In this document: positions 1 to 11,291 of the stretch, one piece after another
How the letters are laid out: each line of letters starts with the position of its first letter
Position numbering within the stretch: the stretch's first letter is position 1
Assembly (NCBI RefSeq): GCF_023091745.1
Contig: NC_068930.1
Location: 8,392,262-8,456,261, forward strand
Reading direction: 5' to 3'
From: Budorcas taxicolor
Lineage: Eukaryota > Chordata > Mammalia > Artiodactyla > Bovidae
DNA length: 64,000 nt
Position numbers and translations under genes: made by a program
The notes under the pieces: generated by a model
Databases searched by the model: none
Told to the model about the DNA's origin: nothing
Seen by the model: the letters and a program-made list of their open reading frames with translations, nothing else

Positions 1-205
1 GCCTGCAGCACGCCAGGCCTCCCTGTCCTTCACCATCTCCTGGAGTTTGCTCAAACTCATGTCCATCGAATCGGTGATGCCATCCAACCATCTGGTCCTC
101 TGTAGTTCCCTTCTCCTCCTCTCTTCAATCTTTCCCAGCATCGGGGTCTTTCCTAATGAATCAGCTCTGCTCATCAGGTGGCCACAATACTGGGGCTTCA
201 ATTTC
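1..205 (-). repeat. BovB 3' end fragment, cut by window edge
   Basis: Read on the minus strand this is the familiar 3' end of the ruminant BovB LINE, with the GATGGCATC(A/G)C-type block, the downstream 'GGACAGGGAGGCCTGG'-like block and the end near position 1. It continues beyond the left edge, so its terminus and target duplication cannot be seen. Similarity fades at about position 205. Confidence 0.85.
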
Positions 206-1189
206 TTTATTGATCATCTCTATCTGATGAGTCACTGCCACATGTTGTCATTTCATTCTTTGAACATGGTTTCCTTAGTTCTCTGAACACCTTTATAATA
301 GCTATCCTGAAACTTTGTTAAATGTAGCATCTGCCTCTTCAGACACATTTTGTATTAGCTAGTTCCATTTCCTATGTATCAGCAACATTTCCAGTTTATT
401 AGCAAGTCTTTTGATTTTACTGAAAATTGAACATCTTAGACTATATCACAGCATCCCTGGATTTTGATCCTTACGTCTTCTAGGTTGGCTGCTGTCATTA
501 TTAGTTTTAGTGAATTGCCTAAACTAATTCTACATAGTTTGTCTTCCTTAAGAGTATACAGTGTCTCTGCTCAGTTGTCATTGTCAAAGGAGGGCTTCTA
601 GGGGCTGCTCCTAGGAATAACTTATACTTGACCAGTAACTGGTTAGAGATTGTGCTTAAGCAATTTGAACCAGTAAGGCTTCCATCTTTTGCCAAGGAGA
701 TCTGTGTGTAGGTTGATACATACATTTAATAATCAGACAATTTACAAATATGTCACAGCTTTCATTTTCTGGCTTCAAGTTCAACAAGAGATAAGTCGAT
801 AACTGGGGTCCTCTCTGGTCTTTCTTAAGCATGCATCAGCCTTCCAAATTCCCAAGAATACACAGCAGCTTATCAAAGTCCACATGGCTATCTCATTTGT
901 CAGGTCTCCTGTTAAGTGTGAGTCTGCTCTGTTGCTTGCCCCAACTGGTATTAGAGCCTCAGTCAAGTAGCTGTGCTGCAAGTCAAACAAGCTTGCAGTT
1001 TGTTTACCACCTAGATCAAGACAAGGGTTATGTTCAACAGCAGTCCAAGCAAGGGGCATTTCCATGGGCTCCAAAATCAGGTCAGTCCCTTCTGCCATCA
1101 AGCAGGATTCCAGCTCTCATGATACTGTGACACAGAGCTTGTTGGAGAACAGAAAGAGTAAAATGGGAATAGCCACTTTGGCCTCAATT
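206..1189. other. Unassigned intronic sequence
   Basis: No gene or repeat that I can name with confidence. A 106-codon open frame on the minus strand (781-1101) has no recognisable domain. Part of this stretch may be an older interspersed element. Confidence 0.4.
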
Positions 1190-2370
1190 TCTTCTTTTTC
1201 AAATTTAAGTTAAAAAATAACTGATTTATGATGGTTTGCCTTTCCTGTTCAAACATTTAAAGCTATAATCCTCTCTAAGCACTGCTCTAGTGTGCCCCAC
1301 AAACTCCGGTATGCTGTGCTTTCACTATCATCCAGCTCAAAATCTGACTGCCAAACGCCTGAGGCTGTCCTAGATATGTTGATATTGTTGATTTCTAATA
1401 GAATTCTGTTGCAGTTAGGGAATATACCCTTAAAATTTCGGCCTTTTAACCTTTACTGACACTTACTTTACTGCCAGCATATGGCTTATCCCAGTGGCCA
1501 TAACATACACACACAAAGAATGCATATTCTGAAAGTGCTGGATGCTATTTTCAAAAACAATATGTCAATGTGTTTATAATGTTTTTAAGATTTTCTCTAG
1601 ATATTGATATTTTAAATCTAGTTGTTCTATCAATCGCTGAGAAATGTTAAAACATTCAGGATCGTGAAATTGTCCATTTCTCCCTTTCATTGTCAATTTT
1701 TTGCCTCACGTATTTTGAAGTTCCCTTTCCGGGCAAATTTTACGAGTGTTATTCCTCCTAGTGAAGTGCCCCACTTGTCACTGTGAAATGCCTCTGTTTG
1801 GTTCTGACAGTAGTCTATGTCTTGGAATCTATTTCGTACGCCACTAACGTAGCCGCTCAGGCTTTCTCATGCTCGCTATTTGCATGGTGTATTTCCAGGA
1901 CATGTACCACCCATCTACCTACTTTCAACCCACCTGTACCTTTAAAGTGTGTCTTTGTAAGCAGCACATAATTTAGTTTTGTCTACTTACCTTTCTGATA
2001 ATTTCTAGATTTTCATCAGAGTGTTTTGTCCATTAATGTTTAATGTAAATATTGATATAATTGATTTAATTTACCATTTTATTTGTTTTCCATTTGCCTC
2101 CTAGTCTCTCTTCTTTCCTTTATAACTTTTTAAAAATATTATCAGAACAGTTTTTAGCATTCCATTTTAATTTCTCCATTGATGTTCTAGCTATACGTCT
2201 TTGCATTATCTTTTTTTTTTTTTAAACTGGTTGCTCTAAGGACTAAAATATATACACTAATTTGGTCAAAAACATTACCAGAATATTTACAGAGGTTATT
2301 ACATGCTTCCCATCTGTGTTTAAAAGCTCAAATACTCTTGGACATTATAAAATCCTAAAAGTGGGAAACT
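1190..2370 (-). repeat. Old L1 LINE, ORF2 remnant
   Basis: On the minus strand the sequence follows the 3' half of mammalian L1 ORF2. Characteristic blocks are the region around 1,258-1,330 (AAAGCTATAA then the CCCACAAA-type motif), the 'CAGCATATGG' block near 1,478 and the block around 2,030-2,050 leading to ATTGATATAATT. It is heavily diverged with many stops and indels, consistent with an ancient L1M-type copy. Confidence 0.8.
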
Positions 2371-3767
2371 CAGAATTTTACAAAATATATGCATAAGCAT
2401 TGCATCTTAATTTGCTATTTATGTGATTACTCTTCTTAAAAGTTTTAAAATGCAAAGTGAAGTGGCACAGGAAAAGACACTGCTTCGAGGTCTAAAAACA
2501 GCTATGCAATGTGCCATAAGTGTCATTATAAGAAAAAAAAAAAACCAACAGTGATGGAGGAAAAAAATCTAAACAAATCCTTAAAACTTGACTAATAATT
2601 CACCACAGAACAAAGAACTGGAAAGTCAGGTGGTGTAACGTTCCCAAATAGGATTTCCCCAAGAAACATTACTTTTTTGCTAATGAAAAACTGAAAATTT
2701 AGAAGAGCAGCAAAGCAAAAACAGCATTCCTCAATAACTACTGTCCACAGTGATGGCAGAAAGCTTTCAGCTTTCCTTTTATATATTTAAAAAATATATA
2801 TAACTGTAATCATAGTCTAATTATTTTTCCCTCTATATTTAGGCACTGAAAATGCCTCCATTTTTAAAATTACATATAATAAAGGGTAAAATTTTCATAC
2901 AGGAAAAAATTCCTGCATTTAAGCTGCTTCTTGGAATAAATAAATAAAAGTAGATTTACTGGCAAAAAGAGCTCCCATTTCTCAGGATCTAACACATACT
3001 ACTAAACTTCTTTCCACAAATGCTTTCATAAATGTCTACCATCAATGTCCCCATTTCTCCACATCTGGGATTACCATTTGTAAAATCTTTCATTTTTGAA
3101 AAATGAAAAATAATTTCTCATGATCATGCTATGAATTTCTTTGACCAATCCCTTATCTCCCATTTATTTTCTTATGTTTCAGCAAGAGGATTTTATCTTC
3201 TGTACCGAGAGGAGACCTGAGACACTTTTCTCAGTTTACTCTGGGGATCTGCTTTATGAAGTTAACTTCTGGAGCTTCAGCTTACTGCCCTCCAGGTCTG
3301 TTCGCATAAACACCAAATCTGAAGATAAAGAAACACACCGGCTAATACAGGGTCTCTTACTGTCACACTCTTGAAATGTTCAAAGGAGTATTAGAATTTT
3401 TAGAAAGATTCAAAGTGGGCAAATGAATACAATACTGGGTTTCTTAAAATTTGCACTCCTATGGTAAACACTCTTCCCCATAATTCAAACGGCACACTAA
3501 CCTCATCAGAAAGACCACCGGGACAAGGACAAAGATACAATAATAGGCATCACATTTGTGTTTGGAAACACTGATATTTTTGGACTTTATAAAACCCTAA
3601 GCGTTCATCACTTTGAAGCAGGATATTTGAAAGTAAAAGAGCAAAATATCACTTACTTATATGCACAGGCCAACGTTTTATGTTCTACTAGTCACACGTG
3701 GCTACTGAGCACCTTAAACAGGAATAGTGTGACTGTGGAACTCAAGTTTTTAACTTAACTGTAAACA
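2371..3767. other. Unassigned intronic sequence
   Basis: AT-rich intronic sequence of the ASB7 first intron(s) or flank. No gene is visible. The last part (about 3,690-3,760) resembles part of an old hAT-type short element, but the match is too short to name. Confidence 0.4.
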
Positions 3768-6032
3768 CAGGCATATATTTTACTGCACTGCCCTTTACTG
3801 CACTTAGAGATACTGACTACGTTTTTTAAAAATTGTAAGTTGCCAACATCGCCTACAGCAACTAAATCAGTGCCATTTTCCAACAGTATTTGCTCATTTT
3901 GTCTCCCTGTATCATATTAGGATAATTCTTGAACTATTTCAAACTTTTTCATCATTATTTATGGTGATCAGTTATCTTAGCTGTGACTATTTCAATTATT
4001 TAGGGTTGCCACAAAACACACCCATAACGAGAGTCAACTTAATGAATGTTTTGTCCTGACTGCTCCACCAACCCCAGTCTCTCTCTCTTCTCAGGCCTCC
4101 CTATCTCCTGGGACACAAGTGATCAGGCCTTTAACTGTTGAAAATGAAGAGTCACATGTCTCTCACTTTAAATCAAAAGCTAGAAATGATTAAGCTTAGT
4201 GAGGAAGATGTTGAAAACTGAGACACGCCAAAAGCTAGCTTCTTGTGCAAAATAGTTAGCTAAGATGTGAATGCAAAGGAAATATTCTTGAAGGAAATTA
4301 AAAGGGCTACTCCAGTGAACACAGGAATAATAAGAAAGTGGAGCAGCCTTTTTTATGATATGGAGAAAGTTTGAGTGGGCCAAACAGAAGATCAAAACAG
4401 CCACAACATGCCCTAATTTAGCCAAAGCCTAATTTGGAGAAGGCCCTAACTTGCTTCAGCTATATGAAGGCTGCAAGAGGTGAGGAAACTTCAGAAAAAA
4501 AAAGAAAAAAGTCTGAAGCTAGCAGAGGTTGATTCATGAAGTTCCAGGAAAGAGGCCATCTCCACACATCACAATGTAAGACAAAGCAGCACGTGCTGAT
4601 GGAAAAGTTGCTGCAAATTCTCTAGAAGACAATGAAGACGGCCACACTAAACAGCAGTGATTCGATGTTATTGGAGTAAGAGGCTACCTAGGACTTTCAT
4701 AGAGGAGTGAAAGTCTGGCTTCAAAGCACAGGCTGACTCTTGGTAAAGCAGCTGGTGACTTTAAGTTGAAGCCAGTGCTCATTTACCATTCCAAAATCCG
4801 AGGACACTTAAGAATTGTATCAAACTACCCTGCCTATGCTCTATAAATGGAAGAAGAAAGCCTGGATGACAGTACATCTGTGTATAATACAGTTTACTGA
4901 ATGTATAAAGCTCAAAGTCAAGAACTGCTGCTCAGAAATAAAGATTCCTTTCAAATATTACTACTGCTCACTGACAATGCACCTAGCCATCCAAAAGCTA
5001 TGATAGAGATATAAATAAAATTAATGCTGTTTTCATGCCTAACATAATATCCATTCTGTAGTTCATAGGTTAAGGCGTAATTTCGACTATGAAATTTTAT
5101 CACTGAAGAAATGCATTTCCTAAGGCTACATATGCCATAGATAGTGATTCCTCTGATGGATGTGGGAAAAGTAAATTGAAAAATTTTTAGAAAGAACTCA
5201 CCATTCTAGATGCCATTTAGAACATTCATGACTCACAGGAAGGGGACAAAATATCAATATTAAGAGCTGGAAGAAGTTGATTCCAGCTCTCATAGATGAT
5301 GCTGAGAGGGTCAAGACCAGTGCAGCAAGGAAGTGCAGATTACTCAGCAAGAGAACTAGAATTAGGAGTGGAGCCTAAAGGTGTGAGTGACTGAACTACT
5401 GCAATCTCATGACGAAATTTCAACAGATGAGGAGTTGCTTCTCATGGACAAGTAATGAAAGTGATTTCTTAAGATGGAATCTCAAGTGAAGATGCTGTGG
5501 GGGTTGTTGAAATCACAACAAAGACTTCAGAATATTACATAAACTTAGTTGATAAAACAGCAATAGGGTTTGACAGAATTAACTCCGATTTTGAAAGAAG
5601 TTCTGCTGTGAATAAAATGCTATCAAACATTTGTGCAGGCCAAAGGGAAGTCATTTGTGAAAGGAAGAGTTAAATGATGGTCAAACTTCATTTCTGTCAT
5701 ATTTTAAGAAATTGCCACAGCCACTCCAGCCTTCAGCAGCCTCCACTTTGATGAGTCAGTAGCCATCACCATGAGGAAAGATCCTCCACCGGCAAAAGGA
5801 TTATAACTCACTGAAGGCTCAGATGACGGCTAGCAATTTTTTAGCAATAAAGCATTTTGTAACTCAAGTATGTACATTGTTTCTTTCGACAGTTCCCAGA
5901 CTACAGTATAGTATAAACATAACTTTTACATGCACTGGGAAACCAAAAGCTTCGTGTGACTCCCCCTACTACACCATTCGTTTCCCTGTGATGGTCTGGG
6001 ACTGAACCCTGAGTGTCTCTGAGGTATGCCTG
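3768..6032 (+). mobile_element. Tigger1 DNA transposon, near full length, dead
   Basis: The element opens with CAGGCATA at 3,768 and closes with GGTATGCCTG at 6,032, which are the inverted termini of Tigger1 (TcMar/pogo superfamily). Between them the order of the autonomous element is kept: 5' untranslated part, transposase coding part (about 4,140-5,450) and long 3' part. Its 2,265 bases compare with about 2.4 kb for the consensus as I recall it. The transposase frame is broken by many stops and indels. The flanking TA duplication is not preserved on the left side. Confidence 0.88.
4140..5450 (+). pseudogene. Tigger1 transposase remnant (DDE, CENP-B-like N-terminus)
   Basis: This is the coding region of the Tigger1 copy. 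In the known family it would encode a pogo-like transposase with helix-turn-helix DNA-binding domains related to CENP-B and a DDE catalytic core. Short readable pieces survive; the 62-codon frame at 4,815-5,003 carries 'MYQTTLPMLYKWKKKAWMT', from the part near the catalytic domain. No frame longer than about 80 codons remains, so no protein is expected. Confidence 0.75.
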
Positions 6033-6468
6033 CTGCGACACATGCTATAGACAGCACAGGTTTAGACTGAACTAAAGACAGCCGCATATCACTTCTACCC
6101 CCTTCTGGAATACAGACAGGATTAGTAACACAGACTTGCTCATAAGCACACGTCACAAAGCTGCTCCCCAGCCAGGATGCCTTCTGCGGTCACATCGCTG
6201 TCAGCAGAGCACAGAGAGGGCAACTTCTGAGCTCTGAGTTTTGACAGATCTGTGTGCTCACTCACTGGTAGTTTCACCGTGCAGGTGAACAGATTTACCT
6301 GAAAGATCCAATCCTTAAATGCACTTGAGATTAAAAATTTCTGGTAGGGTGAAAGGCTTAAATCTATGTCTGTCCCCCCACCAATTGCTTTGGCTAACTT
6401 TCTCCTGCTCCTTCAGTAAATGACAACTCTTTTCTTCCAAACCCTCAGCCCCCCAAACCTTAGTTATT

Positions 6469-6508
6469 CCCCTTAGAAACCTTAGAAACCCCTTAGAAAC
6501 CTTAGAAC
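6469..6508. repeat. Two tandem 20-bp units
   Basis: Two exactly adjacent 20-bp units (6,469-6,488 and 6,489-6,508) that begin CCCCTTAGAAAC. They differ only at the last base of the second copy. A local duplication without obvious function. Confidence 0.85.
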
Positions 6509-6539
6509 CTCTCACTTCTATCATTACATCGTGTTGTCT

Positions 6540-7215
6540 CCATTTTCAAAATATATCCAGAATCTGACCACTTCTCAACACATCCACTGCTATCATGTAG
6601 CCCAAGCTATGGATATCTCTCATCTGAACTATTTCAAAGTACTGGAGACGTTCTCTGATTTTTCCCCTGCTCGTCTACAATCTGTCTTTCTCAGAGCAGC
6701 CAGAGTGAGTCATTCAGGAAGTTTGCATCATTCCTCAGTTGAGAAGTGGTCAATGGCACCCTCCCTTCTCACTCAGAGCAAAGTTAAAGGTCTAGGAGCT
6801 ACAGGACATGTTGGCTGACTCTCTTGAGCCCTGTTTGGTCCCCTCTCCCATCATTCTGCTCCAGCCACCATCTTCCTGGCTTCTTCTTGAAAGTGCTAAG
6901 ATGTTCCCAACCTAGAGTTTTACTTAACACTTTTCTCCCAGATACCTACATGGTTTGGTCTTCAATTCTTTCAGGCCTCAGCTAACATGTCACGTCAGAG
7001 GCCTTCCACGAATACCTAATTTAAAACAGCAGTCTGTACCTCTTTACCTCTTCTCTGATTCTTTTCTCTTCACAGTCTGATATCGTATACTGTCAGTTAC
7101 TGAAACGTAAGTGTCACGACAGTAGAGACTTTATGTTGTTACTGTAGTCCCAGCCCTCCGAACAGTGCCTGGCACAAAGCAGGTGCTCAGGAAACACATG
7201 TGGTGTTCAGGGAGA
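6540..7215 (+). repeat. LINE2 (L2) 3' region
   Basis: The order of blocks follows the ancient mammalian L2 element: a 'CAGCCAGAGTGA' block near 6,698, 'TCTCACTCAGAGCAAAG' near 6,768, 'TCTGCTCCAGCCACCATC' near 6,856, the GGCCTCAGCTAACATGTCAC block near 6,974, and the terminal 'CAGTGCCTGGCACA' block near 7,164. Strongly diverged, as expected for a pre-eutherian repeat. Confidence 0.8.
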
Positions 7216-7679
7216 TGAGGCTGCAGTCCTGATCAGGCAGCAAAGCCTGAAGTCTTGGGCCCTTTCACTAAGTTCACAATGCTACAACCAGTGAGCTTTT
7301 CCACAGCACACATCTGTTTCTCCCACTCCTCTCTCTCACACGGCTCACCACTGTCCCCAAAATAAATGACTGGATGCGCTCCAATCACGCTGAATCTCAG
7401 CTCCTAGAACCAAACATGCTCCCTTTTTCCTTCAACCCTTCATCAGTGGCCTCTGAGTTTGGAATAACTCCACAACACCAACCTTCCAGCATCCTGCATG
7501 GCCTCACCTTTCAAGACCGCAACCAAACCACGCTTGCTCCAGCAGGCCTTCGCTGCCTCTCCCGCCACCTCCACCCCAACCACAGTGGGTGGTGGTTTAT
7601 GAACAGTGCTCAGCTCAGTCTCTCGATCCTGCACTGTCTTCTTATAGGTCATACAGAATCAATTTACAAGGTGAATTGA

Positions 7680-7930
7680 TGGTGAGCAAATTACTTACCA
7701 TTCTGTGGCTCAGTTTTCTCAGCGGAAAAAATACTCCTTACTTACTTAACCTCGTGAACAGTTGTGCAGAATCAGGCTGATACTAAACGTTCAACAAATG
7801 CTGGCTATAAATCCATCCCCCCAGTAGACTGTGGAGTATCAGAAGCGGAACATAATGATTAGGTCCACATCTCAGGGCCTGGCCAGAGCCTAGCATATGT
7901 CAGGCACTCAATAAATACCTGCTGAATAAA
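7680..7930 (+). repeat. MIR and L2 fragments
   Basis: About 7,680-7,810 resembles the 3' half of MIR (ATTACTTACC, CTCAGTTTTCTC blocks). About 7,850-7,930 carries the L2-like tail GGCACTCAATAAATACCTG. Both are short and old. Confidence 0.6.
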
Positions 7931-8254
7931 TACCTGAACAAGTGGCCAACTGGCCGCCTCCCCCTCCTCTATCTGTGTGGATTCTCTCTCTCGGCACAGA
8001 GGCGGGGGAGGGAGGAGGGAGAGAGGAAAGCAAATCCTGTTTCTGTGCATTTCTCCCTGCCCCATATTTGAATTTTTGACTTCATTTCATCTTAATGTCC
8101 AGCACAAAATAAGCTTATTAACAGGATAGGGCCAACCTAACTCAAAGTTTAAAAGCTCTTAAAGAAACTGTGATTTAAGGAAAAGAGCAGGTATGAAGAA
8201 TTCAGGCACTCTTCTAATCCTACCAGAAGACTGGCCCATTTCAATCAATATTTT

Positions 8255-8480
8255 TTAATAATAATAATAATAATAAAAAAGGATCAGCCTTGTCTCTGTA
8301 AAGTTGGGGAACAATTATCTTAGGTAACTGGTGCTTATTTCTTCTTTCTCTCTCTCACTGAGAATACAGACACGGGTTCTGTCCTCACGAAGCCTCAAAC
8401 TAGAAGAGAACTAAATAGAATACTACAAAAATAATTTATTATTTTATTATTATATTATTAATAAAATAAATTATTATTTC
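8255..8480. repeat. AAT microsatellite and AT-rich inverted repeat
   Basis: A run of about eight AAT units sits near 8,250-8,276. At 8,428-8,478 an A/T-only stretch contains imperfectly complementary halves (AATAATTTATTATTTTATT against AATAAAATAAATTATTATT), so it could fold back on itself. Confidence 0.75.
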
Positions 8481-8489
8481 ATTGCTTGT

Positions 8490-8850
8490 GACAGGAGCTA
8501 CAATACAAAGGTACAGAGCCTAGCAGTACCATATCACAGAGAGATCTGACCGAGTCCGGATGGTGAGGGGAGGCTTCCCTGAGAAGCGTGGGAAGAGGTG
8601 AGTGAGGCAGCAGGGGCCAGGGAAGGGGCGGCTCAGAGACAAACTGGGAGACACTGCAGATGAGCAGACGCTGCAGGGCCATGAGGTCACCTGAGGGACT
8701 CAGAACTACCCCAAGAGAAGGGGGAAGCCACTGATGGATTTTAAGAAGACATACTTTAACTGTCATTTTTAAGAGGTCACTCCATTTGGAGACTGGCCGG
8801 GAACGTGCTGACTGGAAGCAAGATGAAAGAGACATTTAAGAGTTCTGGTG
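8490..8850 (-). repeat. L2 fragment
   Basis: Blocks such as GAGGGGAGGCTTCCCTGAGA, GGGCCATGAGGTCACC and 'GGGGGAAGCCACTGATGG' followed by TTTTAAGAAG match the reverse complement of the L2 3' region in the correct order. The 118-codon frame on the minus strand here is not a gene. Confidence 0.65.
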
Positions 8851-9337
8851 AGGAATAAGGTTTCCTTACCCAGAGGTAGGACAGTGCCTCCAACGAAAGG
8901 AAGTGAAATGATCTGACAACTATTTAGAAGGATAGTTTTGAGGTTTCTGGCATAGCTTTGGTGCCATTTACTGCAGAAGAACACGGTCAAGCAGCAGCTC
9001 ATGCTGTACCGTGAGCCATGAGCGTGGAGACGATGAACAGGCAGCACCGGTCTGCGATCAGAAGCCAGGCCAAGACAAAATACAGAGCGTGTCTAACATC
9101 ACGCGGGGCCAAGGCGAGCGGAGAGCAGGAGGAGGGCTCCACTCCTATTTATGTTCCCCAACTGACACATTATGTGCTCTTAAAAACTACTCCATAAAGT
9201 TCTTATTCTACCAAGGAAATGTGAAAAAGGAGGACGTAAAAGGTGCTATACAAGAATGAGTTAGGGATTTCTGCAAAGTATGTAATTTTGTTGTTTTAAA
9301 ATTTTATATGGAAATGCAAAGTTATAAGATTAGCCAG

Positions 9338-9556
9338 GGCTTCCCAGGCGGCTCAGTGGTAAAGAGTCTGCCTGCCAATGCAGGAAATGTGGGTTCAATC
9401 CCTGGGTCGGGAAGATCCCCTGCAGAAGGAAAGGAAAACCCACTCTTGGTCTGGGAAATCCCACGGACAGAGGAGCCTGGCAGGCTGTAGTCCATGGGGC
9501 GGCAAAGAGTCAAATACAATGTAGCAACTGAGACAGTAGCAGCAACAAAGAGGAGC
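9338..9556 (+). mobile_element. Bov-tA SINE
   Basis: tRNA-derived head (GGCTTCCCAGGCGGCTCAGT at 9,340) with an A box and B box (GGTTCAATCCC near 9,392), followed by the BovB-derived A segment ending in CAAAGAGTC and a short A/C-rich tail. This is the standard ruminant SINE structure. Confidence 0.9.
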
Positions 9557-9642
9557 CGAGACACCCCTAAAGAACAGGGAGAGGAGGTCTGCTCTCCCAG
9601 ATACTAAAGCTTATTAGAGAACAACAATTTACAACAATACCA

Positions 9643-10118
9643 TTGCTTTGCCAACTAAGGTCCATCTAGTCAAGGCTGTGGTTTTTCCAGTAGTCATGTA
9701 TGGATGTGAGAGTTGGACTGTGAAGAAGGCTGAGGGCCCAAGAATTGATGCTTTTGAACTGTGGTGTTGGAGAAGACTCTTGAGAGTCCCTTGGACTGCA
9801 AGGAGATCCAACAAGTCCATTCTGAAGGAGATCAGCCCTGGGATTTCTTTGGAAGGAATGATGCTAAAGCTGAAGTTCCAGTACTTTGGCCACCTCATGG
9901 GAAGAGTTGACTCATTGGAAAAGACTGTGATGCTGGGAGGGATTGGGGGCAGGAGAAGAAGGGGACGACCAAGGATGAGATGGCTGGATGGCATCACGGA
10001 CTCGATGTATGTGAGTCTGGGTGAACTCCGGGAGTTGCTGATGGACAGGGAGGCCTGGCGTGCTGCGATTCATGGGGTCGCAAAGAGTCGGACACGACTG
10101 AACGACTGAACTGAGCTG
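9643..10118 (+). mobile_element. BovB LINE, 5'-truncated 3' end
   Basis: It carries the last 475 or so bases of BovB: TTTGCCAACTAAGG at the start, the C-terminal ORF2 piece (ELWCWRRLLRVPWTARRSN near 9,759) and the closing ACTGAACGACTGAACTGAG. The 153-codon frame at 9,648-10,109 is the C-terminal end of the BovB polyprotein and stays open, suggesting a rather young copy, but it has no start or catalytic domain. Confidence 0.92.
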
Positions 10119-11283
10119 ATACTCACCTAGGGACATACTGACAACAGAATTAATGGAACCATGCCTGTTGGCAGGGCACAACAATGAGAAAGAAGGGATG
10201 ATGTAGGCTTCCTTTACGTATGAAATTGTAACCGTGTGATACACCAAAACCAACTCTGGATAGATTAAGGTCCTAAACTTCATGAAACTTTTTAGAACAA
10301 AGTATAGGCAAATAATGACCTTGTGGTATGATGTACAAGACACAGAAAGCACAACTCATAAGGTAAAAGAAAAACACAATTTACTTAATGTAAACTTCTG
10401 CCCAATAAAAACAAGCACAGTAAGGAAGTGAAAAAGCTACCAACTGGGAGAAGACTGTTGCAACATGTAACTACCAGCAGAGAATATATAAACAGCTCCT
10501 GCAAGCAGTCAGAAAGAGACACGCAAAGAGCCCAGCCCCGCAAGGCTCTGCTACTCACCTCACTTTTGCCAGGGGCGGGGGAAGAAGCGAGCACGTCACA
10601 CAGAAGAGCAAACCACCTAGCAACATACTCCTGGCAAAGGCAGGGGCCTGGGCCCTCTCACACCAGCTAGGGACAGAGCCATTAACGACCTTCTTTGGAG
10701 GACAATTTGCCAATGTCCATTAACAACAAACAAACAAAAAACGAACGATCCTTTGCTTGTACTTCTAGGAATTATCCAAGAGATAAACTCACACATGTAA
10801 AAAGATTAGTCAAGGACATTCTCTGTAATACTGTTCCTAGAAGAAGAAAAATGAAAAATTAGAATGTCCAAAACAGGGAATAAGTTTAAAGAAATTACAT
10901 CCATACAATGGAATCAGTGACTGAAACCGTTATGAAAAAATCAAGATGCAGATCCAACGATTAACAAAAGGGAAGCAGGTGAGAACGTGGCCGGTAGAAC
11001 ACTATGCATTTGTAGATGCAGACGGTCTCTTCAGGGACACAGCAGAATCCAGTGAGCGTGCCTCTGGGCAGCAGAGGAAGAGACCAGCGCCGAGGGGCAG
11101 ACGTTTCCCTCTCAACAGTCTGTTCCTTACACCTCTCCTTCAGGTGTTAACCATGTATATGGATGTATGTGTTACTTTCTCAACAAAGAAAATGTCCTAC
11201 TGAGAAACATTCAGCCTCTCTCAAAAAATAAAAAAGGTTGGTTTAAACAAATGATATTATATCCATACTAATAAACACTACCT
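10119..11283. other. Unassigned intronic sequence
   Basis: No gene seen. The A-rich sequence around 10,430-10,900 reads like an old L1-type remnant (blocks such as AAAGATTAGTC and AATGGAATCAG), but the copy is too decayed to place. Confidence 0.4.
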
Positions 11284-11291
11284 AGCAGTTG

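Noticed and set aside
9648..10109. 153-codon open frame as a gene
   Set aside because: It is the C-terminal end of BovB ORF2 (ELWCWRRLLRVPW) in a 5'-truncated copy.
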